Assembly: GCA_047495785.1 (NCBI GenBank)
Contig: JBLDXI010000049.1
Coordinates: 1-64,000 of the forward strand
Direction of reading: 5' to 3'
DNA length: 64,000 nucleotides
Source of the DNA: Lepidodermella squamata
Taxonomy: Eukaryota; Gastrotricha
The notes below the pieces were generated by a model. The model was not told the origin of the DNA, searched no databases, and worked only from the letters and a program-made list of their open reading frames with translations. The position numbers and the translations under genes were made by a program. Positions 45,333 through 54,841 of this stretch are shown in pieces; within the stretch, counting starts at the first letter, position 1; every line of letters begins with the position of its first letter.

Positions 45333-46856
45333 ATGAGTCATTTCGAAGGCTCACAGGAAGCGGATGGTTGGGATTTCCCGAACCAGACTTTCATGGATCA
45401 GTCTGTGGAAGAAGCCAGGACGCAATCTTCACCGATTTTCACCAGAACAGGTGCGACGGGTTCGACAGCGCCGCCCGAGACTGGTTCGAAGACCCGCGGT
45501 GGCGTGAAGAGAGCAGGCGCTCAGAATGCTGGACCGACGAACTCGCCGCCCGCAATGAAGGCCGATTCGAGGCGGGAAGAGAGGCAGCGAGCCATTGAGC
45601 GAGCCACCATTGTGTTAGACGACGCCGATCCTTCTTATAAGGACGATGAAAGTGTTGAATTAGAGCTTAAGCGAGCTGGAAAAGGTTTGCTGAGAATTCT
45701 AAAAATCAAATTTCTGGGCAAAGGTGGCATACGGGTAACTTTTATCACGCCGGAAATGGCCGAGATGGCGATGAAACGCGACGGCTGGCCGAAAGACGCA
45801 TTTGGAGGAAAAGTCCGAGTTCACAGGTCAGGGCTCTTCTACAAGCTCTTTCCTGAGCTAGGACCGCCGCCGGTTGACGCGCAGCAGGTATCTACAAACC
45901 CGCAACAGCGAGCAATAGCCGAAGGAAGAGCAGTTTTCTGCCACAACTTTCCGCAATCCATCACCGCCGAGCAAATCAAGCTACATTGGGCCGAACACGT
46001 GGAGGAAGTTACCGTAATTAGAAAAGACCAGAGATTGACTGTAATGTGCTTCATGAAGACGACGGAATTAGCTGCAAAAATAGTCAGTGGAGGCGGCCTG
46101 GATTGGAAGGGCATTCGAGCCATCGTTGGGAATGAAGTCAAGCTAAAGCTCAACCCTGATCGCTGCAGCAACTGCCAAAGCTTTGATCACACAACAACTG
46201 CTTGCAACGCGGAAACAAAGTGTGGCTGGTGTGCTGAGGATCATTTTACCGCCAAATGCCCAAATCGAAACAAGCTTGAGACCCGACACTGTGCTAACTG
46301 TGACGAACCACATGCGGCTGGTTACCACGGCTGCAAGCACGTCAAAGCAGCTTGGTCAAAAATGGCCAACAAAACTCGTACCGCTATTCACAACATTCTA
46401 GGAGAAGCTTCTCAATCGACTATCGAAGGTCCCAAGAAGCTGCGAGCTGCCCCGCCGCCAACGAGCAACGTCTGGCTCACATTGCAGCATCAGCAGTTGG
46501 CCTCTTCTGCACCAAAACCGCCGCCCGGAGCGAAGCCGCCGCTAGCTGCGGCGTCGCTTACCGATGATCAGTTCCAAGAGCTGATAGACCGCTTGGTGCC
46601 GAAAATTGTCCAGCGAGTCCAAACACAGCTGGCCGACCAAATTCACGCGCTTGTCGAGGCGCAAAACGCGCAAATACGCCAACTCAACGAACGGTTTGAT
46701 AGGTTTTTCGCTCAATTGTCTGTTAAGTTTGAAGAGCGAAATACGCTCTTGAACGGCGACTACTTTGTCAACGTCGCCAACAAGCAGAGCTCAGGGGTAG
46801 GTCATACAGCCGCTGAAAGCAACCAGGGTATGCGACTTTCTACCTCTAAAACATGA
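45333..46856 (+). CDS. LINE ORF1, Gag-like RNA-binding protein
   Basis: 507 residues. The N-terminal third is disordered (Thr/Ser/Gly rich). The middle holds an RNA-recognition-like region (about residues 190-270: AVFCHNFPQSITAEQIKLHW). Three CCHC zinc knuckles follow: CSNCQSFDHTTTAC, CGWCAEDHFTAKC and CANCDEPHAAGYHGC. The C-terminus is helical and Gln-rich, probably a coiled coil for multimerisation. This order is typical of Jockey-superfamily ORF1. The stop codon TGA overlaps the ORF2 start, so ORF2 may be translated by termination-reinitiation. Confidence 0.88.
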   Translation: MSHFEGSQEADGWDFPNQTFMDQSVEEARTQSSPIFTRTGATGSTAPPETGSKTRGGVKRAGAQNAGPTNSPPAMKADSRREERQRAIERATIVLDDADPSYKDDESVELELKRAGKGLLRILKIKFLGKGGIRVTFITPEMAEMAMKRDGWPKDAFGGKVRVHRSGLFYKLFPELGPPPVDAQQVSTNPQQRAIAEGRAVFCHNFPQSITAEQIKLHWAEHVEEVTVIRKDQRLTVMCFMKTTELAAKIVSGGGLDWKGIRAIVGNEVKLKLNPDRCSNCQSFDHTTTACNAETKCGWCAEDHFTAKCPNRNKLETRHCANCDEPHAAGYHGCKHVKAAWSKMANKTRTAIHNILGEASQSTIEGPKKLRAAPPPTSNVWLTLQHQQLASSAPKPPPGAKPPLAAASLTDDQFQELIDRLVPKIVQRVQTQLADQIHALVEAQNAQIRQLNERFDRFFAQLSVKFEERNTLLNGDYFVNVANKQSSGVGHTAAESNQGMRLSTSKT

Positions 46857-49759
46857 CCATTATAGGGCAGTGGAACAGCGGGCATGGTCAGATTTTCAAC
46901 CGATTAGCTGAACTCATCTTTATGATTCAAACATTATTTCTCGATATTGTATTAATTAACGAAATTTGGCTAGATAACAACCAAATTCTAGAAATTCCAG
47001 GTTTTACAGTGTTTCAGGTCGTCAGAGAAAGCCGCTCATCTAATGATGCCAATTACGGAGGCGTCGCAATAGCTGTTAAAAATAACATTAGGATAATTGA
47101 TCAATTCTCTTACCGAACTCAGTACAGCGAGTGGTGCGCCGTTAGGGTAGCTGGCAAAAATGGCAAGACACTGTTAGTATCAACAGGCTACTGCTCACCG
47201 AAAGAGAAGCTTGACACGTCCTTTCTCCAATTGTGTCTGGGCGGAGTTACGGATGCCAATGAGCCCTGTCTCTTTGCAGGCGACCTAAATTGCTGGCACC
47301 CTCTGCTTTCGGCCCCGGACGACCGGGAAAATCCCTCTGGCACCCGGTTAATCGAATGGTTGGCTTGTGAGGGTCACACTCTCATCAGCTCGGGCGAGCC
47401 AACTCATTTCTCACATACAGGTCGAGGTCGCCAAATCGACATTTGGCTCGCAAATCAAGCCGCTCTTCCGATGGTCGTGGACGCACCGGCGGTCGAAGAC
47501 AAATTTGGTAGCGACCATTGCTGCACTCGATTAAATGTGAAATTTTCTAGCTCACCCGACATTCCACGCCCTACCACCTCCGAACCTCGGTTTAACTACT
47601 ATAAAGCGAGCTGGACACAATTTGAAGCTCGGCTCAAATTCTACCTCGAGATTCTTGCTGCACCGCTGAAACCGAAACCGGGCGACCCTGTCAGCTCTTT
47701 GGACGACTATGTCAATGCGATTTTGGACTCCCTGACAAGGGCAGCTAAGGAGACGATTCCCATGTGCACCGAGGCGACACTGCCGTCGTGGAAACTAACT
47801 CCAGAGATTGCAGGCAAGCTGGAACAGCGGAATAGGCTACAGAGGCTTCGAGATCACGCAGCGAATTCGGCCGACAGAGAACTGCTCAAAGCCGAAATCA
47901 ATACGCTGAGCAATATCATCAGGCGCCTAGTGCTGAATCAAAAAATCGCCGAGTGCGAAAAATTTCTCAGGAAAATCGCGAAGCTTTTTAATGAAAGTAA
48001 AAGCAGGTCAGCATGGCAGGCCGTCAATTCGAAGCTGTCACGTCGACGCCGCCAGAGGAAAATTGCCACTCTTCGCAATGCACAAGGTACGAATATTTTA
48101 GAAGACAGGGGTAAGGCCGAGCTCTTAGCGGAAACGTTCGGCAAAGTCGCCGAAGGACCGCCTGTCACTTCAAACAGGGCAGAAGATGTTAAATTCTGGC
48201 AGCAGGTCAGCTCTGAGGTGGCGAACGACGACAGCCTGAAGCCGCTCGAGACGATACCGACGGACCAGTCAGTTGATGTGCCCAAATGGGCGGTGCGTCA
48301 AATGCTCAAAGGTTTGAAGTGGAAGGCCCCTGGGCATGATAACGTTTCAAACGTGCTTCTAAAGCGCGGGGGCTCGCCTCTGGTTAAACACCTGCGATGT
48401 CTCTATAAGTTGAGTTTGAACAGCGGCTACGTACCGTTAGTTTGGAAAATTGCTATTATTGTACCTATTTTGAAAGAAGGGAAAGATTCGCGTCTCCCAG
48501 AGTCATATAGGCCCGTGTCGCTCCTGCCAACGCTGGCCAAAGGTTTGGAAATTATTGTTGCTAAATTTCTATACTATTTTATCGAAAAACACAAACTTCT
48601 GCCTGCCCACCAATTCGGTTTTCGCTCACTTAGGTCCACCATCGATGCAATTTTCCTTTTCATCAGTGATATTGGTATAGCCCTGTCTAAAAAATATAAA
48701 TTAGTTGCTCTTCTGTTGGATTTCAAAGCCGCTTTCGACTGCATCTGGCACGATGGTCTTAGGTACAAACTAAAACAGTCTGGTGTTCCTACTTCAATTG
48801 TTAGATGGATTTCCGACTTCTTAAAAGACAGGTCATTCCGGGTAAGAGTAGGATCCGAACTCAGCGATAGTAAAAATATTTTTTGCGGCGTACCACAGGG
48901 GTCGCCTTTGTCTCCTCTACTTTTTATTTTTTACGCGGCAGAAATGCAGCCAAAGTCTTTCGCCCCGGACGACGGCATGCGCCGAGTTGGGAAGGCGACC
49001 TTCGCCGACGACGCGATTAATTGGGCATACGGGAAAGACTACGCCTCATGTGTCAAGCGGCTCCAGCGACGCCTCACGGCGACTGAAAAATGGTGCAATC
49101 GTTGGCGCTTGAAACTTAACCCTTGCAAATGTGAGGCGATGATCTTTGGACATTACGGTGGAACACCGCCAACTGTGCTACTTCAGCTCTATGGGCAACC
49201 CATTCCACAAGTGACTAAGGTGCGATATTTGGGCCTTAACTTAACGCCACAACTGTCGTGGAACTATCATGTTAATTGTATCGCGGCTAAACTTAAGCCC
49301 CGCGTCGGTGCCTTGTATGGCCTGGCGCGGCGCCATGTCCTCGAAAAGCGGCTGTGTTTGTCTTTTTATAGGACGCTTTTAGAATCTGTTATTATTTACG
49401 CGGCGCCCGCGTTTTACTGCCAGCCTCCCTCGACAAAACAGCACCTTCTTGATCTACAGGCCCACGCCCTTCGAGCCCTCCTTGACTTGCCCTATGAGAC
49501 CGACCCTATCGACGTCATTGCCTATGCCCGCGTCGAAGCTATTGATGATGTTTTTGAAAACGCCCTTAAGAACTATGGCTCTCGCTCCATGGCATGCGGC
49601 CTTGAGGTGGCTGAATACCTGAAGTTCGTCGCGGAAATACAGCCTGCCAATGAAACAGCGCGACAAGTGCTTGAAAGCAAATGCCCTGCGTGGCACCTTC
49701 GAAACGCAGTAGCTTCCTCAGCCGCGACAATTGATAGCCGCCAATGGATTTTAATATAA
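46853..49759 (+). CDS. LINE ORF2, endonuclease and reverse transcriptase
   Basis: 968 residues. The N-terminal 230 residues form an APE-type endonuclease: NEIWLDN, GDLNCWHPLL, and the catalytic GSDHCC near residue 222. The reverse transcriptase follows, with WKAPGHDNV, SYRPVSLLPTLAK, HQFGFR, LLDFKAAFDCIWHDGL, GVPQGSPLSPLLF and the active site FADD (in place of YADD). The C-terminal part lacks an RNase H motif that I can see. No internal stop or frameshift is present, so the element may be active. The domain order fits the Jockey group. Confidence 0.92.
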   Translation: MTIIGQWNSGHGQIFNRLAELIFMIQTLFLDIVLINEIWLDNNQILEIPGFTVFQVVRESRSSNDANYGGVAIAVKNNIRIIDQFSYRTQYSEWCAVRVAGKNGKTLLVSTGYCSPKEKLDTSFLQLCLGGVTDANEPCLFAGDLNCWHPLLSAPDDRENPSGTRLIEWLACEGHTLISSGEPTHFSHTGRGRQIDIWLANQAALPMVVDAPAVEDKFGSDHCCTRLNVKFSSSPDIPRPTTSEPRFNYYKASWTQFEARLKFYLEILAAPLKPKPGDPVSSLDDYVNAILDSLTRAAKETIPMCTEATLPSWKLTPEIAGKLEQRNRLQRLRDHAANSADRELLKAEINTLSNIIRRLVLNQKIAECEKFLRKIAKLFNESKSRSAWQAVNSKLSRRRRQRKIATLRNAQGTNILEDRGKAELLAETFGKVAEGPPVTSNRAEDVKFWQQVSSEVANDDSLKPLETIPTDQSVDVPKWAVRQMLKGLKWKAPGHDNVSNVLLKRGGSPLVKHLRCLYKLSLNSGYVPLVWKIAIIVPILKEGKDSRLPESYRPVSLLPTLAKGLEIIVAKFLYYFIEKHKLLPAHQFGFRSLRSTIDAIFLFISDIGIALSKKYKLVALLLDFKAAFDCIWHDGLRYKLKQSGVPTSIVRWISDFLKDRSFRVRVGSELSDSKNIFCGVPQGSPLSPLLFIFYAAEMQPKSFAPDDGMRRVGKATFADDAINWAYGKDYASCVKRLQRRLTATEKWCNRWRLKLNPCKCEAMIFGHYGGTPPTVLLQLYGQPIPQVTKVRYLGLNLTPQLSWNYHVNCIAAKLKPRVGALYGLARRHVLEKRLCLSFYRTLLESVIIYAAPAFYCQPPSTKQHLLDLQAHALRALLDLPYETDPIDVIAYARVEAIDDVFENALKNYGSRSMACGLEVAEYLKFVAEIQPANETARQVLESKCPAWHLRNAVASSAATIDSRQWILI

Positions 49760-49960
49760 CGCTCCAACTACATTGAACGTTTTTACATTGCGAATTCTAA
49801 TAGACAGCAACGAATGGCATGATACCACTTCTACCCTCATTTTATATATTTTTACACTACATACATGATTGTTTTGATACATTTTACTCGTTATGAGGCT
49901 CGAGTCAACGCGCCGAGAGCGTCTATGACGGATGGTGGTACAAATAAAATCCTTCACATG

Positions 49961-50085
49961 CCAAAGATCGGTCGAAAACGTATGGTCTCAGGCTTTTTAT
50001 TGAGTGTCACCCTTATGCATAATTTGTCGCGCAAGAGAAACTGGGTGATGGGTGCTATGCAATTGACATATTGGATAGGTATATG
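49961..50085 (+). repeat. Repeat R2, interrupted copy, right part
   Basis: It matches the reverse complement of about 41361-41445 (GAGTGTCACCCTTATGCATA, CGCGCAAGAGAAACTGGGTG). It encodes LLSVTLMHNLSRKRNWV, close to LLNVTLVHNVSRKRNWV of the 41-kb copy. It continues 44861-45095 across the LINE. Confidence 0.7.
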
Positions 50086-50446
50086 GGCGGTTTTTGCGAC
50101 GAAGTTTAACACGACTGATCTGAAAATAGAAAATGAACTAAGTATACGTTGCGGTGACTCCGAGCATGTCTCCCAATTAGGGTCAGGTAAAGGACTTCAG
50201 TGGTGCTGCGGAAGTTCGTGATTTCCCAAATTTTTCCTCGGATCTTTAAAAGCAGATTCAATTTACTGCAAGCTGAATTGACCGAGTTTTCAATAATTAT
50301 AAAATCGTGAGAAATTTTTGAGAAAAATGCAAATCAATTATCATAAAAAATTATGAATTATTTTCAGTATGTTATGAGGTCATAGAAATTAAAAAATTAC
50401 ACTTTATTTTCCATGAATTTTCGTCACACTTAAAATCACTACCAGG

Positions 50447-50761
50447 CTAAACTGGCCATGAGCCCATGCGATTGAAATCCAACCGAAGTTTCAAGCCTAT
50501 TGGCTGTTTGGATTCAACGAGAGGACTAATTGATTCGATCGATGGTTCTGCAATCGATTTCGGCTTATTAGAACGGCCATATGATTTGAACAGAGACCAA
50601 TACCGGCTCGACCCATCGTTGTAAATCGGCTCGACCGATGACATTGCCGCCTTCTTTCGACTTGGCGGTATGTCGAAAGCCGGGCCGAATCTGAGAGGTG
50701 ATGCGGAAATTTCGGCTAATAAAATTGCAAAAATCAAGAATATGACAGTAGTGAATTTCAT
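50447..50761 (-). CDS. Small secreted peptide precursor
   Basis: A single exon of 104 residues. A signal peptide (MKFTTVIFLIFAILLAEISA) is followed by SPLRFGPAFDIPPSRKKAAM; the RKK site would release a short N-terminal peptide. A Ser/Lys-rich remainder ends FNRMGSWPV. It has no cysteines and no recognised family. Confidence 0.65.
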   Translation of the reverse strand: MKFTTVIFLIFAILLAEISASPLRFGPAFDIPPSRKKAAMSSVEPIYNDGSSRYWSLFKSYGRSNKPKSIAEPSIESISPLVESKQPIGLKLRLDFNRMGSWPV

Positions 50762-50999
50762 GTTCCAGCACGAGTTTTGAATTTATTCGATTTTAACTGG
50801 CAAAGTTTTGCTGATTTATATAGTAACTAACGGCTCGCATGGAATGTTCTCTCGTGGGTGAACATTAATAAACTAGGCATCAAATTTCGATAAGGAGGTC
50901 TGCCAATATCATTCTGATTAATTAAATTGCTTCAAGGATTTCGTTTTTCATATAAAATTACCGGTGAAAAATTTGGCGTGGAAATATTTAATTTATTTA

Positions 51000-51239
51000 A
51001 TGGCGAAAAAATTAATCGTGTGGACATCGCAATATGGCAAGGATTTCGAATTGTTGTCCGTTCAGCCTAGCACGCGCGAGACTCGATATCGATTAGGATT
51101 TCTGTTTTTCGGCCGGCGCTTTTCAACTGATTTTCGACTGATCGCCGATTTTTCGCGCATTTTGTCACGAAAATATCGCATCAAAGCCGTTCGCTCGGCT
51201 TTACTCCACACCAGCGATCTTTTGCTAGAAAATTATTAA
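51000..51239 (+). CDS. Possible small protein, unrecognised
   Basis: A 79-residue open frame (MAKKLIVWTSQYGKDF and on to LLLENY), rich in Arg and Phe (FGRRFSTDFRLIADFSRI). There is no signal peptide and no splice evidence. It lies between two divergently placed peptide genes. It may be chance. Confidence 0.3.
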   Translation: MAKKLIVWTSQYGKDFELLSVQPSTRETRYRLGFLFFGRRFSTDFRLIADFSRILSRKYRIKAVRSALLHTSDLLLENY

Positions 51240-51274
51240 AAAGTTAACAAAAAATTACTGATTATTTTTGCTCA

Positions 51275-51415
51275 CTAAAGCCGACGGTATAAGTAAGGCT
51301 GGTTTTCATCGTCGAGTTGAAACGGCCATGAACGGTGAAAGCCCATCAAAATGCATTCAATCAGGCCTAACTGAGCCACAAAAACTACGGCGAGAAGGAT
51401 TAAACCCGTCTTCAT
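51275..51415 (-). CDS. Very small secreted peptide, 46 residues
   Basis: A single exon. A signal peptide (MKTGLILLAVVFVAQLGLIEC) leads to ILMGFHRSWPFQLDDENQ and a tail YLYRRL. Its start lies about 200 bp from that of the plus-strand gene at 51617, so the two are divergent. Its small size lowers certainty. Confidence 0.5.
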   Translation of the reverse strand: MKTGLILLAVVFVAQLGLIECILMGFHRSWPFQLDDENQPYLYRRL

Positions 51416-51616
51416 TTTATTTTTAAATAAAAAATTATGAAAATCACGTGCATCGTGGTGTCGCAAAAGAGACACGCAAGCCGAAATTAGCAAAAACATA
51501 TGCGAGCTAATTACTAGTTGGCGAGACAATTCTGGGTCATGCAAAGTGTGAAAGGATGAAAATAGCTGAAGAAGAATCATTTTCGATTTTTTTCGCAATT
51601 TTCGAAAAACGCAAAT

Positions 51617-51917
51617 ATGCGTTTCTTTGTTGCTCTCAATTTTTTTATGCTTTTCCTGACTTTGATCAATGTTGCCGCTGGAGATCCGATAGCAAACGCC
51701 GATGACTACGACTACTTCGATGTTGGAATAAAGTAATTCGTTTTTCATCAGCGAATTTCGTGTTATTTTTAGTAATTTTTTTCTCAGTTCGAATGATATG
51801 AAAGAATTGGACCCGAACACACAGACGTTTGCTGTCGATTGCAATGACGAATCGCCGGATGAGGTGAAAGAAGTCCGTCCTTACCTGCCGGCAATGCGCG
51901 GTGAAACGGCTGTGTAA
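51617..51917 (+). CDS. Small secreted acidic peptide, two exons
   Basis: Exons 51617-51732 and 51788-51917 join through a split Asn codon (donor AA|GTAATT, acceptor TTCTCAG) to 81 residues. A signal peptide (MRFFVALNFFMLFLTLINVAAG) is followed by an acidic Asp/Tyr-rich part (NADDYDYFDVG) and EVRPYLPAMRGE. It has one cysteine in the mature part. No family is recognised. It is one of few peptide genes here on the plus strand. Confidence 0.6.
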
Positions 51918-52537
51918 TATGATCATCGGAACACGCTGTATGTACTAAAAGTTCTGACAAAAATAATGAGCAATCAAATAAACGCGAAACGCACTTTCTG
52001 ACCTTCGGTAATTTCCGGGTTTCATGTATCAATGTCACCTGAGGTTTGGCTTGGACCTAAATTGACAGATTTAGACTAAACAGCCTCGTGGTTCCGTTCG
52101 AGACATATACGTGGACCTATTTGCGACACAAATTTGAGGAAAAATGAAAGGAATTTCCTCTATAATCCTTAATATCATTTGCTAAATCATCTCAGCGTTT
52201 TTGTCACATTGTCTAACTGGATCAAACGGACAGAAAATTGTCCTGAAATATGTCAAAAACAAGTGAATTTTATTCTCAACTTGGGATTTTTGCTCAAAAC
52301 ATTACAATAATAATAATTAATAATATTACACGAGTTTCAGAAAAATAATTCGTGACATTTAAAGAACAATTCATTTTATCATATTCGGTCATCATTATTT
52401 TGAGCGACAAGAAACAATCAGCACATTTTATACATTAAATTTCAGAAAAATATCTCGTTTTCACAACAGGACATTTGAGAAGTTAGCCACTTTCGGGTTA
52501 ATAACCGGTACGTATAATGTTGTTTTTTTTGTTATTT
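51918..52537. other. Gap downstream of the second nuclear receptor
   Basis: AT-rich and contains no recognised feature beyond the 3' ends of the flanking genes. Confidence 0.4.
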
Positions 52538-54841
52538 TTAATTTACTTTTGAACTCGCGACGAAACCGGTGTTGCCGCTGTTGTTCGCAAGCATTGAAGC
52601 GATGAGATGCGGCTCAGCTTTGCGTTGAGCTTCGACGATTTTGAAAGAAAGGTCCAGACACAGCATGAGCATGCGCCACGATTCAACGGCTGGTCGTTTC
52701 GATTCGTCGGCCGAGCAAAAACTGTACGCGGTTAGAAACAGGTGCCTCAACAGACTCAGCCGCTCGTTTCCATGCACAGATTCAGCTAATTAGGAGAAGA
52801 AATAATTAATGAATAAAATTGCAAAAATCGTAGGATAATTTTGGACAGCATAGAAATAGCTGTACAAAAATTAGGTAAAAACTCAAATTAAAACAAATTA
52901 ATTTCCCGTTAATTATGCAAAATTATGCAACATCAGGTGAAATTTAAAAAATCGGAAATCAGCTTCGAAATTTTTCAGAAAATTCTTAACCGGCAAAAAC
53001 ATGACTTTCCAAAAGCTAATAGCCCCCGTTTTGGTCGCTTATTGATTAATTATTGATTTTTACTCACTCTCCTGATTTTCCCGTACGCTCGGTGCATGAA
53101 AAATGCAATAATTATGAAATTTCTCCACCTCATTATTTCCATGTGTCCCAAATTATTTTAACGAAAGAAAAACACGTAAGGTGAATGTTTTTTCAATTAA
53201 TTTGCACCCCATATACGTCATCACAGCCACGTTACAAAAAGACAAAAAAACGGCGTAATAAATAATAATATTAGCGATAATATAACGAAACCACAATGTC
53301 TCTTACCATTAAATAAGAGAAGACTGAAAAATAGTGATAGTTCGACGAGGGATGGATTCCAGGCTTCGAAAAGCGCAGACAATTCAGAGGCAGAGCTGAT
53401 TGAGTTCTGAACAAAAAATTAAAATTAAAAATAAATATTTTGTCCGTTAATTACAAACTCGAAGTTCTGGATTGAGATGCATGCAGGTTGTCAGCAGATT
53501 TTTGTCCGAGCCAAACTTCGACAACGCATTACCGGGTAGACAGGCATAGGCGGCACTAATCGCCTGCCAGCTTTTCATCAGCATAGTATTCGTCTCATCG
53601 AGGGTCAACTTAAAAATATCTGTTATATTCGAAAATTCAATTAGAGTCATTCTGTCTCATGATATTTTGTACTCACCCCCGAAATGTGTGGCGTAGGCTA
53701 TGCCAACCTCGAGACTGTCGTGAACTTGTTTGATAGCCGCGTGATCACTCGCTTTGCTGCTCGGCAGCGAGAGCTAGACAAAAAATCAATCATCAGCAGA
53801 CATTGAAATAAGTAGCAACCGACACTCGAGCTACAAGTGCGAAATTGCAAATTTTGTCCCAGACGCGCAACTAATGTCGTGCATAGACATAAGACATTGA
53901 AGCGCAACGCCTGCGCTCGCGGACAATATTTGTCGAGAACATAATTAGACACATTTTTAGATTTAATTACACGAGGATGGAGAGCGGGAAAAAAGTACCA
54001 CGTTATTTTCTTATGTTGAAAAAATTAAAAAAAATGGAAAATTTGAGCAACAGCTTTCACAACAAATTTAATTTAAAATTTAAATTAAATCTGCTAACCA
54101 TTTCCAAGCCGTTGAGAATTGCGAAAGCGTTGAATGAATTTCGAACAGCGTTATCGAGCGTTGCAGCGTCGAACATGAGGGGAACATTGACGAAAATCGG
54201 AGCATCGCTAGACACTCTAGCCGGGGGTGTTTGGGTGCTGTGAATAGCAGTAGGCATTGAATCGTAGTCTTCGACGTGTTTCGCCGGCGCTTTTGCCAAC
54301 ATTGGCGCATCTTCAGTGGCAGAGCTTGACGAGTTTGAATCGCTCGATCTTGGCTCGTCTTTCAACAATTTCGAATCATCGCTCCGAGCAATCTGCTGCT
54401 TGGCTGGAGAAAATGTTAAAAATCATTTAAAACAATTTTTCAAAATGTTAAACAATTTTTTTATAAATTAAGAAAAATTCTTCGAATTCGAATTCGAACT
54501 ATTTCTGTTAATTTTTTTATACTTACAATGCATTCCCATTGCGACGCATTTTTCGAATCGGCACTTCGGGCAGCATCGGCGATTGCCAACATCGACCGGG
54601 CAGTTGAATTTGCCGCTCGAGCACAACAATTCGGAACGGCGCGAAAAATTTCGCGTGAAAAACTTCTGGCACGCCTCGCAAGTTTTCGGGTGATAACGCT
54701 TACGCCGTGGCACAATAGCGGCGCAAATCTAGGTTAAGCAAAAAATGATAATTTGAAAATTGTTAATAAAATGTTTTTTTCACTCACCCTGCAATGCATT
54801 ATGCGAGTTTCTTTCTCTTCCTTGGAAAAACTTCTCGGCAT
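52538..54841 (-). CDS. Nuclear hormone receptor, paralogue of the gene at 33927
   Basis: Exons 54841-54788, 54728-54527, 54403-54099, 53773-53677, 53619-53459, 53406-53307 and 52785-52538 join in frame to 388 residues. The DNA-binding domain starts C17-R-I-C20 and continues VPRRKRYHP, CEACQKFF, then CCPKCRFEKC. The P-box CEACQKFF equals that of the first receptor. A Ser/Ala/Pro hinge leads to a ligand-binding domain with NGLEM (compare HGLEF) and SLFFSLLLFNG (compare LLLSIVIFHD). Homologous introns sit at the same places. It is probably nuclear and DNA-binding; ligand and targets are unknown. One extra exon splits the zinc-finger domain (after CR|IC) relative to the first gene. Confidence 0.83.

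Larger units (their letters stand above)
45096..49960 (+). mobile_element. Jockey-like non-LTR retrotransposon (LINE), apparently full length
   Basis: The element is bounded by the two halves of repeat R2. It has a 5' leader of about 240 bp, two long intact open frames that overlap by four bases (ATGA), and a 3' tail of about 200 bp ending near ACAAATAAAATCC. Target duplications are not obvious. Intact frames suggest a recent insertion. Confidence 0.8.

Noticed and set aside
52786-54841. Plus-strand open frames over the second nuclear receptor
   Set aside because: They are antisense shadows of exons that form a complete zinc-finger and ligand-binding protein on the minus strand.
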